From the NCBI GenBank assembly GCA_044226045.1, contig JBGAHR010000017.1:1-64000 (forward strand): 64,000 nt of DNA. The letters are read 5' to 3'. How positions within the stretch are numbered: position 1 is the first letter of the stretch; the number at the start of each line of letters is the position of its first letter. Shown in pieces: positions 45,542-54,500 of the stretch. The notes under the pieces were generated by a model that saw only the letters and a program-made list of their open reading frames with translations, was not told where the DNA came from and did no database searches. A program made the position numbers and the translations under genes. This stretch comes from Endoryza sp044226045 (lineage in GTDB: Bacteria > Bacteroidota > Bacteroidia > Chitinophagales > Chitinophagaceae).

Positions 45542-47119
45542 ATGAGACATCTGCTTTTTGTCTGCCTGCTTTGCGGCATCGTTCTCTCCGGCTATACGCA
45601 GGACTTTGACCTGATCATTCGCAACGGCCGAATCATTGATGGTACCGGCAACAGTTGGTACCGGTCCGACATCGGCATCCGCAATGGCCAGATCATCCGA
45701 ATCGGAAAGCTGCAGCAGGCAAAGGGCAGTCGCGAAATAGATGCCAAAGGAATGATTGTAGCGCCTGGATTTATAGATGTACATGCCCATATTGAATCCG
45801 GTATTTTCGCCCGCCCCACGGCCGACAACTATCTGTTTGATGGCGTGACGACGGTCGTTACCGGCAACTGTGGCGGATCAGAATCGGATATCCCTTTATT
45901 TTTTCACCGCATCGACAGTGCCGGCTCGTCTATTAATGTAGCCACCCTGATTGGACATAATACTGTTCGGTCGGCCGTGATGGGTCGCGACAACCGGCAA
46001 CCTACCGCAGAAGAACAGTCGAAAATGGAGTTGATGGTGGAAAAAGCCATGCAGGAAGGAGCCGTGGGGCTTTCCACCGGACTGATATATGTGCCCGGCA
46101 CCTATGCCAAAACAGAAGAGGTGATTGGCCTGGCCAAAGCCGCCGCTAAATACAACGGGGTGTATGCTTCGCATATCCGGAATGAAGAAAGCCAGGTTAT
46201 ACAGGCAATTGAGGAAGCCATCAATGTTGGCAGAATGGCGAACATACCCGTGCAGATATCCCATTTTAAAGTGGGTGGCAAAGCCAATTGGGGAAGATCG
46301 ACACAAACAATCGCGATGATTGAAGATGCGAGAAAGCAGGGATGGGATGTAACCATTGATCAATATCCCTATACCGCCAGCAGTACGAACCTCGGAGTCA
46401 GGTTACCCTCATGGGCCATTGCCGGCACCAACGATTCGATCAGGGCAAGGATCAACAACCCCGTGATGAGAAAGCAGATCATTGAAGAGATGTTGTCGGA
46501 AATCAGGAGATATAATTTTAAGAACTACAGCTTTGCGGTGGTGGCTAACTATAGTGCCGATACCACTTATAATGGAAAAAATATCTCCGAGATCAACCGG
46601 CTGATGGGCCGGAAACCAAAAGTCAAAGAAGAAGCGGAAACCATTCTGGATATGATGGATAAAGGGGGCGCACAAATGATCTATCATACGATGAATGAAA
46701 AAGATGTTCAATACATCATGAAGTATCCATTCAATATGAGTGGCGCGGATGCCGGTGTGCCGATTCCCGGCAAGAGTGTTCCTCATCCGAGAGCGTATGG
46801 CACCAATGCCAGGGTATTGGGCAAATATGTAAGAGAGGAAAAAATCATCACACTTGAAGAGGCCATCCGCCGCATGACATCACTTGCTGCTCAAAAATTT
46901 CATCTGAAAGACCGGGGTTTATTAAAGGAAGGAATGGCGGCCGATATTGTCATATTTGATGAGAATGAAGTGAGGGACCGGGCTACTTTCGAAAACCCCC
47001 ATCAATATTCAACTGGTTTTCAATTTGTTATTGTAAACGGACAGGTGGAAATCGACCTCGGGCGCCATACCGGTCTTAAAAATGGCCGTTGCTTATATGG
47101 GCCCGGAAGAAGCCTTTAA
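45542..47119 (+). CDS. Exported D-aminoacylase (N-acyl-D-amino-acid deacylase)
   Basis: A 525-residue amidohydrolase with signal peptide (to about residue 19). Metal and catalytic residues follow the D-aminoacylase pattern: HAH (H81, H83), GNCGGS (C110), then the conserved GLSTGLIYVPGTYAKTEE and ASHIRNE histidine, QISHFKVGG, and an MSGADAG segment where the usual catalytic Asp lies. It releases the free D-amino acid from N-acyl-D-amino acids. It starts 11 nt after the amidase stop and closes the scavenging group; a terminator follows. Confidence 0.93.
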   Translation: MRHLLFVCLLCGIVLSGYTQDFDLIIRNGRIIDGTGNSWYRSDIGIRNGQIIRIGKLQQAKGSREIDAKGMIVAPGFIDVHAHIESGIFARPTADNYLFDGVTTVVTGNCGGSESDIPLFFHRIDSAGSSINVATLIGHNTVRSAVMGRDNRQPTAEEQSKMELMVEKAMQEGAVGLSTGLIYVPGTYAKTEEVIGLAKAAAKYNGVYASHIRNEESQVIQAIEEAINVGRMANIPVQISHFKVGGKANWGRSTQTIAMIEDARKQGWDVTIDQYPYTASSTNLGVRLPSWAIAGTNDSIRARINNPVMRKQIIEEMLSEIRRYNFKNYSFAVVANYSADTTYNGKNISEINRLMGRKPKVKEEAETILDMMDKGGAQMIYHTMNEKDVQYIMKYPFNMSGADAGVPIPGKSVPHPRAYGTNARVLGKYVREEKIITLEEAIRRMTSLAAQKFHLKDRGLLKEGMAADIVIFDENEVRDRATFENPHQYSTGFQFVIVNGQVEIDLGRHTGLKNGRCLYGPGRSL

Positions 47120-47198
47120 GTGATTTCGCCGGACAACCGTTCTTTATTCCGCCACTCATCCCTCCGCGAAAACCGATAATCAGCCATAAACACTATTG

Positions 47199-47224
47199 CT
47201 CCCTAAAACAGGGAGTTTTTTTTT
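47199..47224 (+). terminator. Rho-independent terminator after the D-aminoacylase gene
   Basis: CTCCCT/AGGGAG stem with a 5-nt loop followed by nine T residues, 80 nt past the stop. Confidence 0.85.
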
Positions 47225-47232
47225 ATGCAGAT

Positions 47233-47276
47233 GTAACCTGGAAGACCTTTCTGCGTCCTATATGTGTGCACGATGA
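47233..47276 (+). promoter_or_regulatory. Conserved upstream block of micro-ORF 1
   Basis: GTAACC through CGATGAT is alignable with 47589-47632 upstream of micro-ORF 2 and includes a shared GCGTCCTATAT/ACGTCCTATAT core. TATATGTG could be a poor -7 element. Conservation suggests promoter or leader. Confidence 0.4.
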
Positions 47277-47326
47277 TAAAAGAGAAAAAAGAAATTAAAA
47301 CACTCATCAACATAAAATAATTAGTC

Positions 47327-47392
47327 ATGAAAGGCAAGTACATCACCACTCAGATCCGCATCGTTACCAGTGGTACACGCAGTAAGAATTAA
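47327..47392 (+). CDS. Micro-ORF 1, 21-residue basic peptide
   Basis: ATG to TAA encodes 21 residues beginning MKGKYITTQIRIV and ending SGTRSKN, net charge about +5, no membrane segment. A second copy exactly 360 bp downstream differs by a single base (Thr to Ile at residue 14). It sits between a terminator and a hairpin, with no larger gene on the strand. Inside the ORF ACCACT can pair with AGTGGT, so a small structured RNA is an alternative. No known family recognised. Confidence 0.45.
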   Translation: MKGKYITTQIRIVTSGTRSKN

Positions 47393-47421
47393 GGACTTCT
47401 CGGAAGTTAAAATTCAAAAGT

Positions 47422-47472
47422 AAAAAGTCAAAAGTAGAAAGCCGTAAAATGGCTTGGTACTTTTGACTTTTT
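47422..47472 (+). terminator. Long hairpin built from AAAAGTC words
   Basis: AAAAAGTCAAAAGTA (47422-47436) pairs perfectly over 15 bp with 47458-47472; inside it AAGCC pairs with GGCTT. The right arm ends in a T-rich run, and the left side is A-rich, so it could terminate in both directions. It follows micro-ORF 1 by 30 nt. Confidence 0.65.
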
Positions 47473-47588
47473 TATTTTTTATTTCTACTATCAAGAGCAC
47501 TCGTAGCGCCTGTTGATCTTCTTTATACGTTAATAGAATGGAGCGATGCATTCAGTGCAAGAAAACAGAAATTTTTTTATCAAATAGT

Positions 47589-47632
47589 GTAACCCGGAAA
47601 CCCTTTGCACGTCCTATATAGGTGCGCGATGA
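47589..47632 (+). promoter_or_regulatory. Conserved upstream block of micro-ORF 2
   Basis: Second copy of the GTAACC to CGATGAT block, 98 nt before the ATG (94 nt in copy 1), with several substitutions while the ORF itself has one. Confidence 0.4.
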
Positions 47633-47686
47633 TGATGAAGACAAAGCAGAAACGAAATCATTAATCTATATAAAAATATTTTAGTC

Positions 47687-47752
47687 ATGAAAGGCAAGTA
47701 CATCACCACTCAGATCCGCATCGTTATCAGTGGTACACGCAGTAAGAATTAA
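47687..47752 (+). CDS. Micro-ORF 2, 21-residue basic peptide
   Basis: Near-identical copy of the peptide at 47327, with Ile at residue 14. The identical stretch runs from TTAGTC before the ATG to GAATTAAG after the stop, while sequence on both sides is far less alike. Followed 28 nt later by a simple terminator. Strong selection on the core, or a recent duplication or gene conversion, would explain this. Confidence 0.45.
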   Translation: MKGKYITTQIRIVISGTRSKN

Positions 47753-47780
47753 GAACACTGAAAGTTAGTTCTTCTACCAG

Positions 47781-47804
47781 GCAACCCCGTAAGGTTGCTT
47801 TTTT
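47781..47804 (+). terminator. Rho-independent terminator after micro-ORF 2
   Basis: GCAACC/GGTTGC stem with a 6-nt loop and six T residues; defines a transcript of about 200 nt with the conserved upstream block. Confidence 0.8.
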
Positions 47805-47894
47805 GTTTAGTCGGGGTTGACGGCTAAAATTCAAAAATCAAAATTGAATCAAAGTTAAACGTCAAACATCCGTGAGTAATGGCTGGCTCCCGGG

Positions 47895-48252
47895 CGAGTC
47901 CTCCGCCTGCGGCGGATAAGACTCGCCTGAGGAGTTTAATGTAGGTAACGTGAAACCTTAAACGATAAACGCGAAACGAAAAGAGTTCCGGAACGCAAAG
48001 GCCGCCGAGTACCGCGAAGGGAATCTAAAATTTAGAGATCTAACATATCATCGCTCCCTCTCCCGCGCCCGATCCCATAAGAGCCCTCCGCCTGCGGCGG
48101 ATAAGACTCGCCTGAGGAGTTTAATGTAGGCAACGTGAAACCTTAAACGATAAACGCGAAACGAAAAGAGTTCCGGAACGCAAAGGCCGCCGAGTACCGC
48201 GAAGGACGCAGAGGGAATTCAAAGGTTAATATCTCATACATCATAGCTCCCG
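47895..48252 (+). repeat. Composite repeat, two units of about 185 bp
   Basis: A 121-bp block (47900-48020) recurs at 48085-48205 with one mismatch. Each unit has, in order: a hairpin word (CCTCCGCCTGCGGCGGAT, then AAGACTCGCCTGAGGAG), a GTGAAACCTTAAACGATAAA word, and GGAACGCAAAGG with CCGAGTACCGCGAAGG. After unit 2 come GACGCAGAGGG and AATTCAAAGGTTAATATC. In unit 1 CGAGTC/GACTCG enclose TCCGCC/GGCGGA (47895-47925). No open frame of note. Confidence 0.85.
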
Positions 48253-48537
48253 TGCCTGCATAACAGCGTGGCTTTGCCTGTAACCTATTCAACCGGTGTG
48301 GAACAGAAAGTGAAGCACTGAAATCTGAGAGATTTTTGAATTTTTACTTTTGACTTGGCGTCCTTTGCGGTACTCGGCGTTCTTGGCGTTCCTCAGCCGC
48401 GGAGAGCTATAAGGTGCTATATGCCTGAGTAAATTCGTCTCGCTGCGGCGATTTTATCCGCCGAAGGCAATCGGATAAGACTCGCCTGAGGAGGAAAATA
48501 CAACCGCAAACAGTAAACCGCAAACCGATAAACCATT
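48253..48537. repeat. Degenerate repeat words beside the isomerase gene
   Basis: Holds a reverse-oriented GCGGTACTCGGCGTT word (48357-48393), an AATTTTTACTTTTGACTT word, a further ATAAGACTCGCCTGAGGAG word (48476-48494) and ACCGCAAACAGTAAACCGC words up to the stop of the minus-strand gene. Confidence 0.7.
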
Positions 48538-49362
48538 TTATTTCCTTATCCCCCGCAAATAGGCCAAACTCTGTGGCACCTGTTCCATGGAACGGGAGGA
48601 TTCATCTTCAATGAAGAAATGTCTGACGCCATATTTTTTAGCCACCTTCATAATATCCGCAATGCCTACATCACCTGTTCCCAGCACAACATTGCTTTCC
48701 ACATCGGCCTGCCCGAGTTGATTGCCGGGTGTGCCGGGTTTTCGATCTTTCAGGTGCATCAGCAGGAAGCGGCCGGGATATTTCTTAAGCAATTCTACCG
48801 GTTCCTGGCCGGGATGTTTAATCCAGAACACATCCATTTCAAAATTGACGTACCGCGGATCGAGTTGTTTGGCAAGATGATCAAACAGGGTTCCGTCTTC
48901 GTAAGGCCTGAATTCATAACCATGCGGATGATAACATAAAGAAAGCCCATTTTCTTTGAGGATCTTCCCGGCGGTATTGAAAACTTCGATCGCCTTATTG
49001 GTGTTCTCCAGTGTAAATTCGGCGCCATTGTGAGGAATCCAGAAACAAACCACGTATTTTGCTCCAAAGGCCTTTGCCTCATCGATGACTGAAGGCAGGT
49101 CTTTCTGCAGCTTGTCAAAATCTGCTCCAATACTGATCATTTTGAATTTGTTCTGCCTCAGTATTTTCAAAAACTCTTCACGAGGCAACCCGTAGGTACC
49201 TCCTCCTTCCAGTTCACGGATACCCATCTGCCGGATTTTTGCCATGGTACCGGGAATGTCTTTCGGTATTTGCGCACGAAAACTATACAATTGAGCCCCG
49301 ATTTCCTGGCTATTAGATGCAAGCCAGCCAAACAGCAACAGAAAAAAAATAATGCGTTTCAT
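48538..49362 (-). CDS. Exported sugar phosphate isomerase/epimerase-like TIM barrel
   Basis: A 274-residue xylose-isomerase-like TIM barrel (AP_endonuc_2 family) with signal peptide (to about residue 18, ASNSQ). Seen are the N-terminal QLYSFR strand, RELEGGGTYG, a CYHPHGYEF segment, NFEMDVFWI, LLMHLKDR and HFFIEDE, which supply the Glu/His/Asp metal ligands. Export makes a true sugar phosphate substrate unlikely; related exported proteins act on sugars or inositols, or have unknown roles. Its 3' side borders the composite repeat. Confidence 0.87.
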   Translation of the reverse strand: MKRIIFFLLLFGWLASNSQEIGAQLYSFRAQIPKDIPGTMAKIRQMGIRELEGGGTYGLPREEFLKILRQNKFKMISIGADFDKLQKDLPSVIDEAKAFGAKYVVCFWIPHNGAEFTLENTNKAIEVFNTAGKILKENGLSLCYHPHGYEFRPYEDGTLFDHLAKQLDPRYVNFEMDVFWIKHPGQEPVELLKKYPGRFLLMHLKDRKPGTPGNQLGQADVESNVVLGTGDVGIADIMKVAKKYGVRHFFIEDESSRSMEQVPQSLAYLRGIRK

Positions 49363-49419
49363 TGCCTGATTTTTGATGAGTCAACGATAATGGACGGTCA
49401 TTTAAAGATACAAAATCAA

Positions 49420-49450
49420 TTTGCCGGTCAGTGTGCTTTTATTATCTTCC
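49420..49450 (+). promoter_or_regulatory. Promoter TTTG-N19-TATCTTCC
   Basis: TTTG (49420-49423) and TATCTTCC (49443-49450) are spaced by 19 nt, the best -33/-7 pair in the window despite two mismatches in the -7. The serine hydrolase ATG is at 49470. Confidence 0.5.
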
Positions 49451-49469
49451 CTTACTCAATCAAAACAAT

Positions 49470-51062
49470 ATGTTTATAAGAAAATGGACCCTGCCGGTCT
49501 GCATCGCCTGGCTGTCGCTCTCCTGTCACCAAAATACCAGGACTGTTACTTCTTCTGAACAACTCTTCGACTCCTCTTATAAAAAAGCGGTTTTCACAGA
49601 CCCCGATCGGCTGAAAAAGATTGAAGCCCTGTTTCCGATAGTAGATAGTCTTTACAAAGCAGCGGCGGAGTCAAACCATTTTCCAGGTATTGTATATGGA
49701 TTGATGGTAGATGGCAAGATGGTGCATACAGGGGGCTACGGCTATACTGATATCGACAAAAAGATTTCCGTAAGCAATTCCTCCCTGTTTCGTATTGCAT
49801 CCATGAGCAAGAGTTTTACCGCCATGGCTATATTGAAGTTGCGGGATGCGGGCAAGCTGCAACTCGATGATCCTGCCTCGAAATATATTCCCTCCATGAA
49901 AAAACTGAAGTACCTCACCTCCGACGCGCCGGAGATTACGATCAGGCATTTATTAACACATGGCGCCGGATTTCCGGAAGACAATCCCTGGGGCGATCGA
50001 CAGTTAGCGGATTCGGACAAAGAACTGATTGAACTGATCGAGAAACAGGTTTCATTCAGCACCACTCCCAATACCACTTACGAGTACAGTAATCTTGGTT
50101 TCGCATTACTTGGAAAAATTGTGACCGAAGTTTCCGGCATGCCCTATCAGCAATACATCCGTGAAAACATCTGGAAGCCGCTTGGTATGAACAGCAGCGA
50201 ATGGGAATACGGAAATGTTCCGGCAGATAAACTGGCCCACGGATATCGTTGGCTGAATGAAAAATGGAATGAAGAGGCGTTATTGCACGACAAAGCAGAT
50301 GGTTCCTGGGGAGCTATGGGCGGAATGATCACATCCATTGATGATTTTGGAAAATATATGGCCCTTCATTTATCCGCCTGGCCCGCTTCGAACGATGCGG
50401 ATAACGGACCTGTAAAGAGGAGCTCTGTGAGGGAAATGCACTATCCCTGGCGGATCAATGGATTTAATGCCAATTATAAATATCCGAGTGGCAGAGCCTG
50501 TGCCATCACCTCTGCCTATTGCTACGGACTGGGCTGGTTGCAGGATTGCGAAGGTCGGGTTTACATTGCCCACAGTGGTGGCTTGCCGGGTTTCGGCAGC
50601 CAGTGGCGGATCATGCCCGATTACGGAATTGGCATCGTCGCTTTTGCCAATAGAACCTATGCAGGCTTGGGATTCGTAAATATGCAGATACTGGATACCA
50701 TTATCCGGGCTGCCGGACTACAGCCGAGGTCATTACCACCTTCCTCTATTCTCGAAAAAAGAAAAGAGGAACTGGTCAAATTATTGCCAGATTGGAATAA
50801 TGCAGACAAGAGCGGCATTTTCGCGGAGAACTTTTTCCCCGATTATCCGATCGATACGCTCAAGAAATACGCCCGTGACCTGTACACCAAGGCCGGCAGA
50901 ATCATTTCTGTTCAACCGGTAAAACCCGACAATCAGTTAAGAGGTTCATTCCTGATAGAAGGAGAGAAAACCAATATCCAGATCTATTTCACACTCTCTC
51001 CTGAAAATCCCGCCTTGATCCAGGAGTATCATATTAATGAAGTGGCGAAGAAACAGGAGTGA
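49470..51062 (+). CDS. Serine hydrolase lipoprotein, beta-lactamase class C fold
   Basis: A 530-residue protein, third paralogue of this fold in the window. The ATG at 49470 gives a lipoprotein signal with LSLSC (C19). The catalytic boxes are SMSK (S111-K114), YSN (Y206-N208) and HSGG (about residue 372). The C-terminal 130 residues are a small added domain unlike the DUF3471 region of the paralogue at 20018. Probably an outer-membrane or periplasmic peptidase or esterase. Its 3' end runs directly into repeat words. Confidence 0.9.
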   Translation: MFIRKWTLPVCIAWLSLSCHQNTRTVTSSEQLFDSSYKKAVFTDPDRLKKIEALFPIVDSLYKAAAESNHFPGIVYGLMVDGKMVHTGGYGYTDIDKKISVSNSSLFRIASMSKSFTAMAILKLRDAGKLQLDDPASKYIPSMKKLKYLTSDAPEITIRHLLTHGAGFPEDNPWGDRQLADSDKELIELIEKQVSFSTTPNTTYEYSNLGFALLGKIVTEVSGMPYQQYIRENIWKPLGMNSSEWEYGNVPADKLAHGYRWLNEKWNEEALLHDKADGSWGAMGGMITSIDDFGKYMALHLSAWPASNDADNGPVKRSSVREMHYPWRINGFNANYKYPSGRACAITSAYCYGLGWLQDCEGRVYIAHSGGLPGFGSQWRIMPDYGIGIVAFANRTYAGLGFVNMQILDTIIRAAGLQPRSLPPSSILEKRKEELVKLLPDWNNADKSGIFAENFFPDYPIDTLKKYARDLYTKAGRIISVQPVKPDNQLRGSFLIEGEKTNIQIYFTLSPENPALIQEYHINEVAKKQE

Positions 51063-51170
51063 GGTCGTTTTGCGGTTGGCGGTTTGCGGTTTGCAGTTTG
51101 CGGTTGTAGTTTCTGTTTCCGATTCTCTTTCCGTTTCCGCTCCCGCTCCCGCTCTCACTCCCGCTCCGTT
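51063..51170 (-). repeat. GGTTTGC and GCTCCC word tract
   Basis: After the stop come TTGCGGTTTGC words, a GTTTCTGTTTCCG word and CTCCCG hexamers (51131-51170). Read on the minus strand this is the same order as at 34278-34370 (hexamers, GAAAC, CAGAAACT, GCAAACC). Confidence 0.8.
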
Positions 51171-51527
51171 CTTCCTCAGGCGAGTCTTATCTGCCGCAGG
51201 CGGAGCACTCGCCGGTTTATCGTTTCAGGTTTATCGTTTCACGTTACTTAAATTTTAGATTCCCTCTGCGTCCTCTGCGGTACTTGGCGACCTTTGCGTT
51301 CCAGAACTCTTATCGTTTCACGTTTATCGTTTATAGTTTTACGTTACCTAATTTTCCTCACGCGAGTCTTATCCGCAGCAGGCGGAGGACTCTCATGGGA
51401 GCGGGAGCGGGCGCGAGCGCGGTGATGTATGAGATATTAACCTTTGAATTCCCTCTGCGTCCTCTGCGGTACTCGGCGACCTTTGCGTTCCGGAACTCTT
51501 ATCGTTTCGCGTTGCTTCAATTTTGAC
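51171..51527 (-). repeat. Composite repeat, two inverted units of about 185 bp
   Basis: Reverse-complement relatives of the units at 47895-48252, more diverged. Hairpin words lie at 51179-51213 (7-bp arms GGCGAGT/ACTCGCC) and 51364-51392 (GAGTC/GACTC), 182-185 bp apart. CCCTCTGCGTCCTCTGCGG words start at 51262 and 51451, 189 bp apart. The internal order of words is kept. The two inverted loci bracket the isomerase and serine hydrolase genes. Confidence 0.8.
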
Positions 51528-51546
51528 TTTTGACTTTTGACTTTTC
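51521..51546 (-). repeat. TTTTGAC heptamer repeat
   Basis: Three and a half units of TTTTGAC at the 3' end of the macroglobulin gene; on the minus strand AAAAGTC, the word used in the hairpin at 47422-47472. The adjoining macroglobulin stop is at 51551. Confidence 0.8.
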
Positions 51547-51550
51547 ACTC

Positions 51551-54500
51551 TCATCTCACCTCCACCGTTTTCATTCCTTCTCTTCCAAAGAATACCGGGT
51601 AATACATCATTTCCGCTTTGGCAGGATTGAGGATGTATTTGCCGGTAAATCGAGGCATCAGATCTACGGAGAAAGTATATCTCCCCGGTGTCAATTTGCT
51701 GCAGAAAAGGCTGACTTTATTTCGGAAATACTCCCGATGCACTTCATTGTTTTTCCATGATTGTTCTTTATTCAGGTACGAGCAAGCCGCCGGAACAGGG
51801 ATCTCAATCATTACGTAATCAGCATCCGCCTTCACTACCACTTCCACACTCAAAGTCACTTTTTCACCTGCTTTTAGCCACCCGTTTGCCTGTTTGCCTG
51901 CCAAACTGCTGTGCACGATAAAATTTCCTTCCACCGGAGCTGGTCGCGGATTCCAGGATTCCTGGAAGGCCGTAAAATAAACCGGCCCGCCACCCGACTT
52001 ACTAAGCTGTAGCGCTTCACCCGGCTTTACAGTAGCTTGGTATGGAAAACTGGTAATCGTTGTGCCATCATTCCATTGGAGACGCGCGGGCTGTTCGCTA
52101 TGTACTGTAAGAATATCAGGCAAGATGGTTTCGAGGATTAAACTGGATTCATACGTGTTCTCCCAGGAACCGGAACGCCGTTGTTCAAGGAAATAGTATC
52201 GAATTTTTTTCAAATCAGTTTCGTGTGAGCCCGCCAGTTTATAAATCTGGTACACCAGCAAGGTTTGCCTGGTAATACTGTAATAAGGTAAATAGGTTTT
52301 CTCGCCCCAATATGAATTTCCGAATACCGTGTTTTGTTGTTTTACCCTGATAAAATCCAGATTAGGCGTTCTTCCCAATTGAAAATTAAGCAGCACATTC
52401 TCCAAACTATCGGTAAAACCGGCTAGCCGATGAGCATTGACCGTATCAAGGTATTGGTCGAAATTGACTTTAGCACCCAGCCTGTACAACAAGCGGATCC
52501 AATTAATATGATCCTGGCCGAAAGGCCGGCCGAGTTCTGCCACTCCCTGGTCGATGATCAACTGCTTTTTGAGCATTACCTGATAACCCATTTCCTGGGC
52601 CATCAGCAGCGCTTCACAGACATGCATAGAAATCCAGTAAACACTTCCCGAGTTACCCCACCATCCGTACAATCCTTGCTGATTGCTGTTTCGGTTCAGG
52701 GAGTTGATCAGGAAAAGAATGTTTTTCTCTTCCTCAAATTTTCTTTTTTGCCGGGCGAAGATCTTCTTCTTCAACAACAACGCTTTCAGCTTTGATGCCA
52801 TCTGTTCATTACACAGGTATTCATAATCTCTGATATGTTCTATTTCATTTTCCAGAACAGGCAACAAACTGTTCTCCGCATAGATCTTCACTTCCCCAAG
52901 TGATTGATCGGTGGTGAACCGAATAACAGTATCCCTGTCGAGCATGGCAAAAAAACCTTTTGTTTCTTTCACTCCCTGGCGAATCACCGGAATGGAGCGA
53001 CGTTCTCCATCATAATAACCATCTCCCTTTTGTATTTCATATTGCACTTCTAGTGAATCTCTTTCCGAGATGATTGTTGCCACGGTGTCAATCAGGGTCT
53101 TGCCAACTGATGCTGTTTCCTGCATTCTCACTAAACCGTTCACGCTAAATGTTCGGCGGAGAATGATGCTATCGGCGTTATAGTTAAAAGTTTTGCCCAG
53201 CAGGTTAATACTGTCTCCAACGGTCACGAACAGAGGCAGTGGCACATTGGCGCTTATGGTCTTGAACGACTTCACCGATTTCTGAGCCATTCCGGAGTAT
53301 CTTCCCTTGATAGCAATGAAATAGTTCTGCCAGTTGGTGATATCATCCGGGTAGTTGATCGTAAACTTCACCTTGCCATCCTCATCAGTTCTGAGTCGGG
53401 GCTGCCAGAAAGCGTAATCCCGGAAATGGGAACGAAGGCTTTGGGATGCACTCATCATTTCATCATTCTCCCCTGCTGGCACCGTATTCAACTGAAATTC
53501 TGTGCTAATTAAAATCACTCCTCCGGCAGGATTGCCGTACAGGGCCAGCGATTTTGGATCCTTTAATACAACAATGCTGCTGATTTTGGTAGTATCCAGT
53601 GTGCTGAGGTCACCCGAAAATGGAACACCGTTTAAGAGGATCAAAGGCTGAGCTTCCTTTTTCAGCGTTGAAATACCTCTGACGGAGATAGACAGACCGG
53701 CCACTTTTCCACTCAATTCATTGGAAGAGATCATGGCAATAGAAGCGGTCATTTCCTTTTTGCGAACAACTCCATAACCAGTCACCACCACTTCGTTAAG
53801 TGAATTGCTCGATAAGAGCAACTTAATATCAAGTTGGTATGTTTCTTCGGTAAATCGTCTTTCTTCCATTTCATATCCAACACTGGTAACCTGTAGCGTA
53901 CCCCTGGGTGGGCAATATAAAGAGAAGTACCCGTTCATATCTGTAGTTGTTCCCTGCCTGGTTCCCTTAACTAAAACAGTGGCGGATACGACCGGGACTT
54001 CTGTATTCTTTTGAGTTACCCGGCCGGTGATCAGGTGTGAAAACAGGCTGGCATCTACGTAGCTGTTATTGAAGTTGGATTTGATCTGATCACTTCCCTG
54101 CCGGTCTATATAAGTTTGGCCGCTGAAACGATTAATAATATTATTGATCTGCTGACTGACGCTATCGCCGGATTTCCAATTGTCGACCGTAAATCTGTAG
54201 CAGTTCACTCCATCTATCCGAACCCGGATAGAATTGAATAAAACATACCGGCCTTTTGTTCCTAAAACCAGTATTCTGTATACTCCTTCGTTCAAATACC
54301 CAAGATCGCGGGCCAGTCCGGCATATACCCTTAAAAAATCAGGGTCGTCCTCCCTGAACAAAAAGATATTCTTTACGTAAGTATCCCGAACCTTTGAAGA
54401 AAAAGGCAGCTCGAATACCAGCTTTCCATTCCCCTTGCTATTGAGGCTGGAAACAGTGAGAGCATTACTGATCGCCGGGTGATGGTCGAGAAACTCGTTC

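Noticed and set aside
47895..48252. Possible CRISPR array
   Set aside because: Units are about 185 bp with conserved inner words and no unique spacers of equal length; no cas genes in the window.
50946..51158. Minus-strand ORF with Glu-Thr/Ala-Gly repeats
   Set aside because: Product of reading the GCTCCC and GGTTTGC words; it overlaps the end of a well-supported serine hydrolase.
51284..51526. Plus-strand ORF of 80 codons
   Set aside because: Lies wholly in the inverted composite repeat and encodes repeated RFTFIVY-like words; no start signal or homology.
47895..51527. Composite transposon or integron around the isomerase and serine hydrolase
   Set aside because: No transposase, integrase, target duplication or attC-like site; kept only as a finding on inverted repeats.
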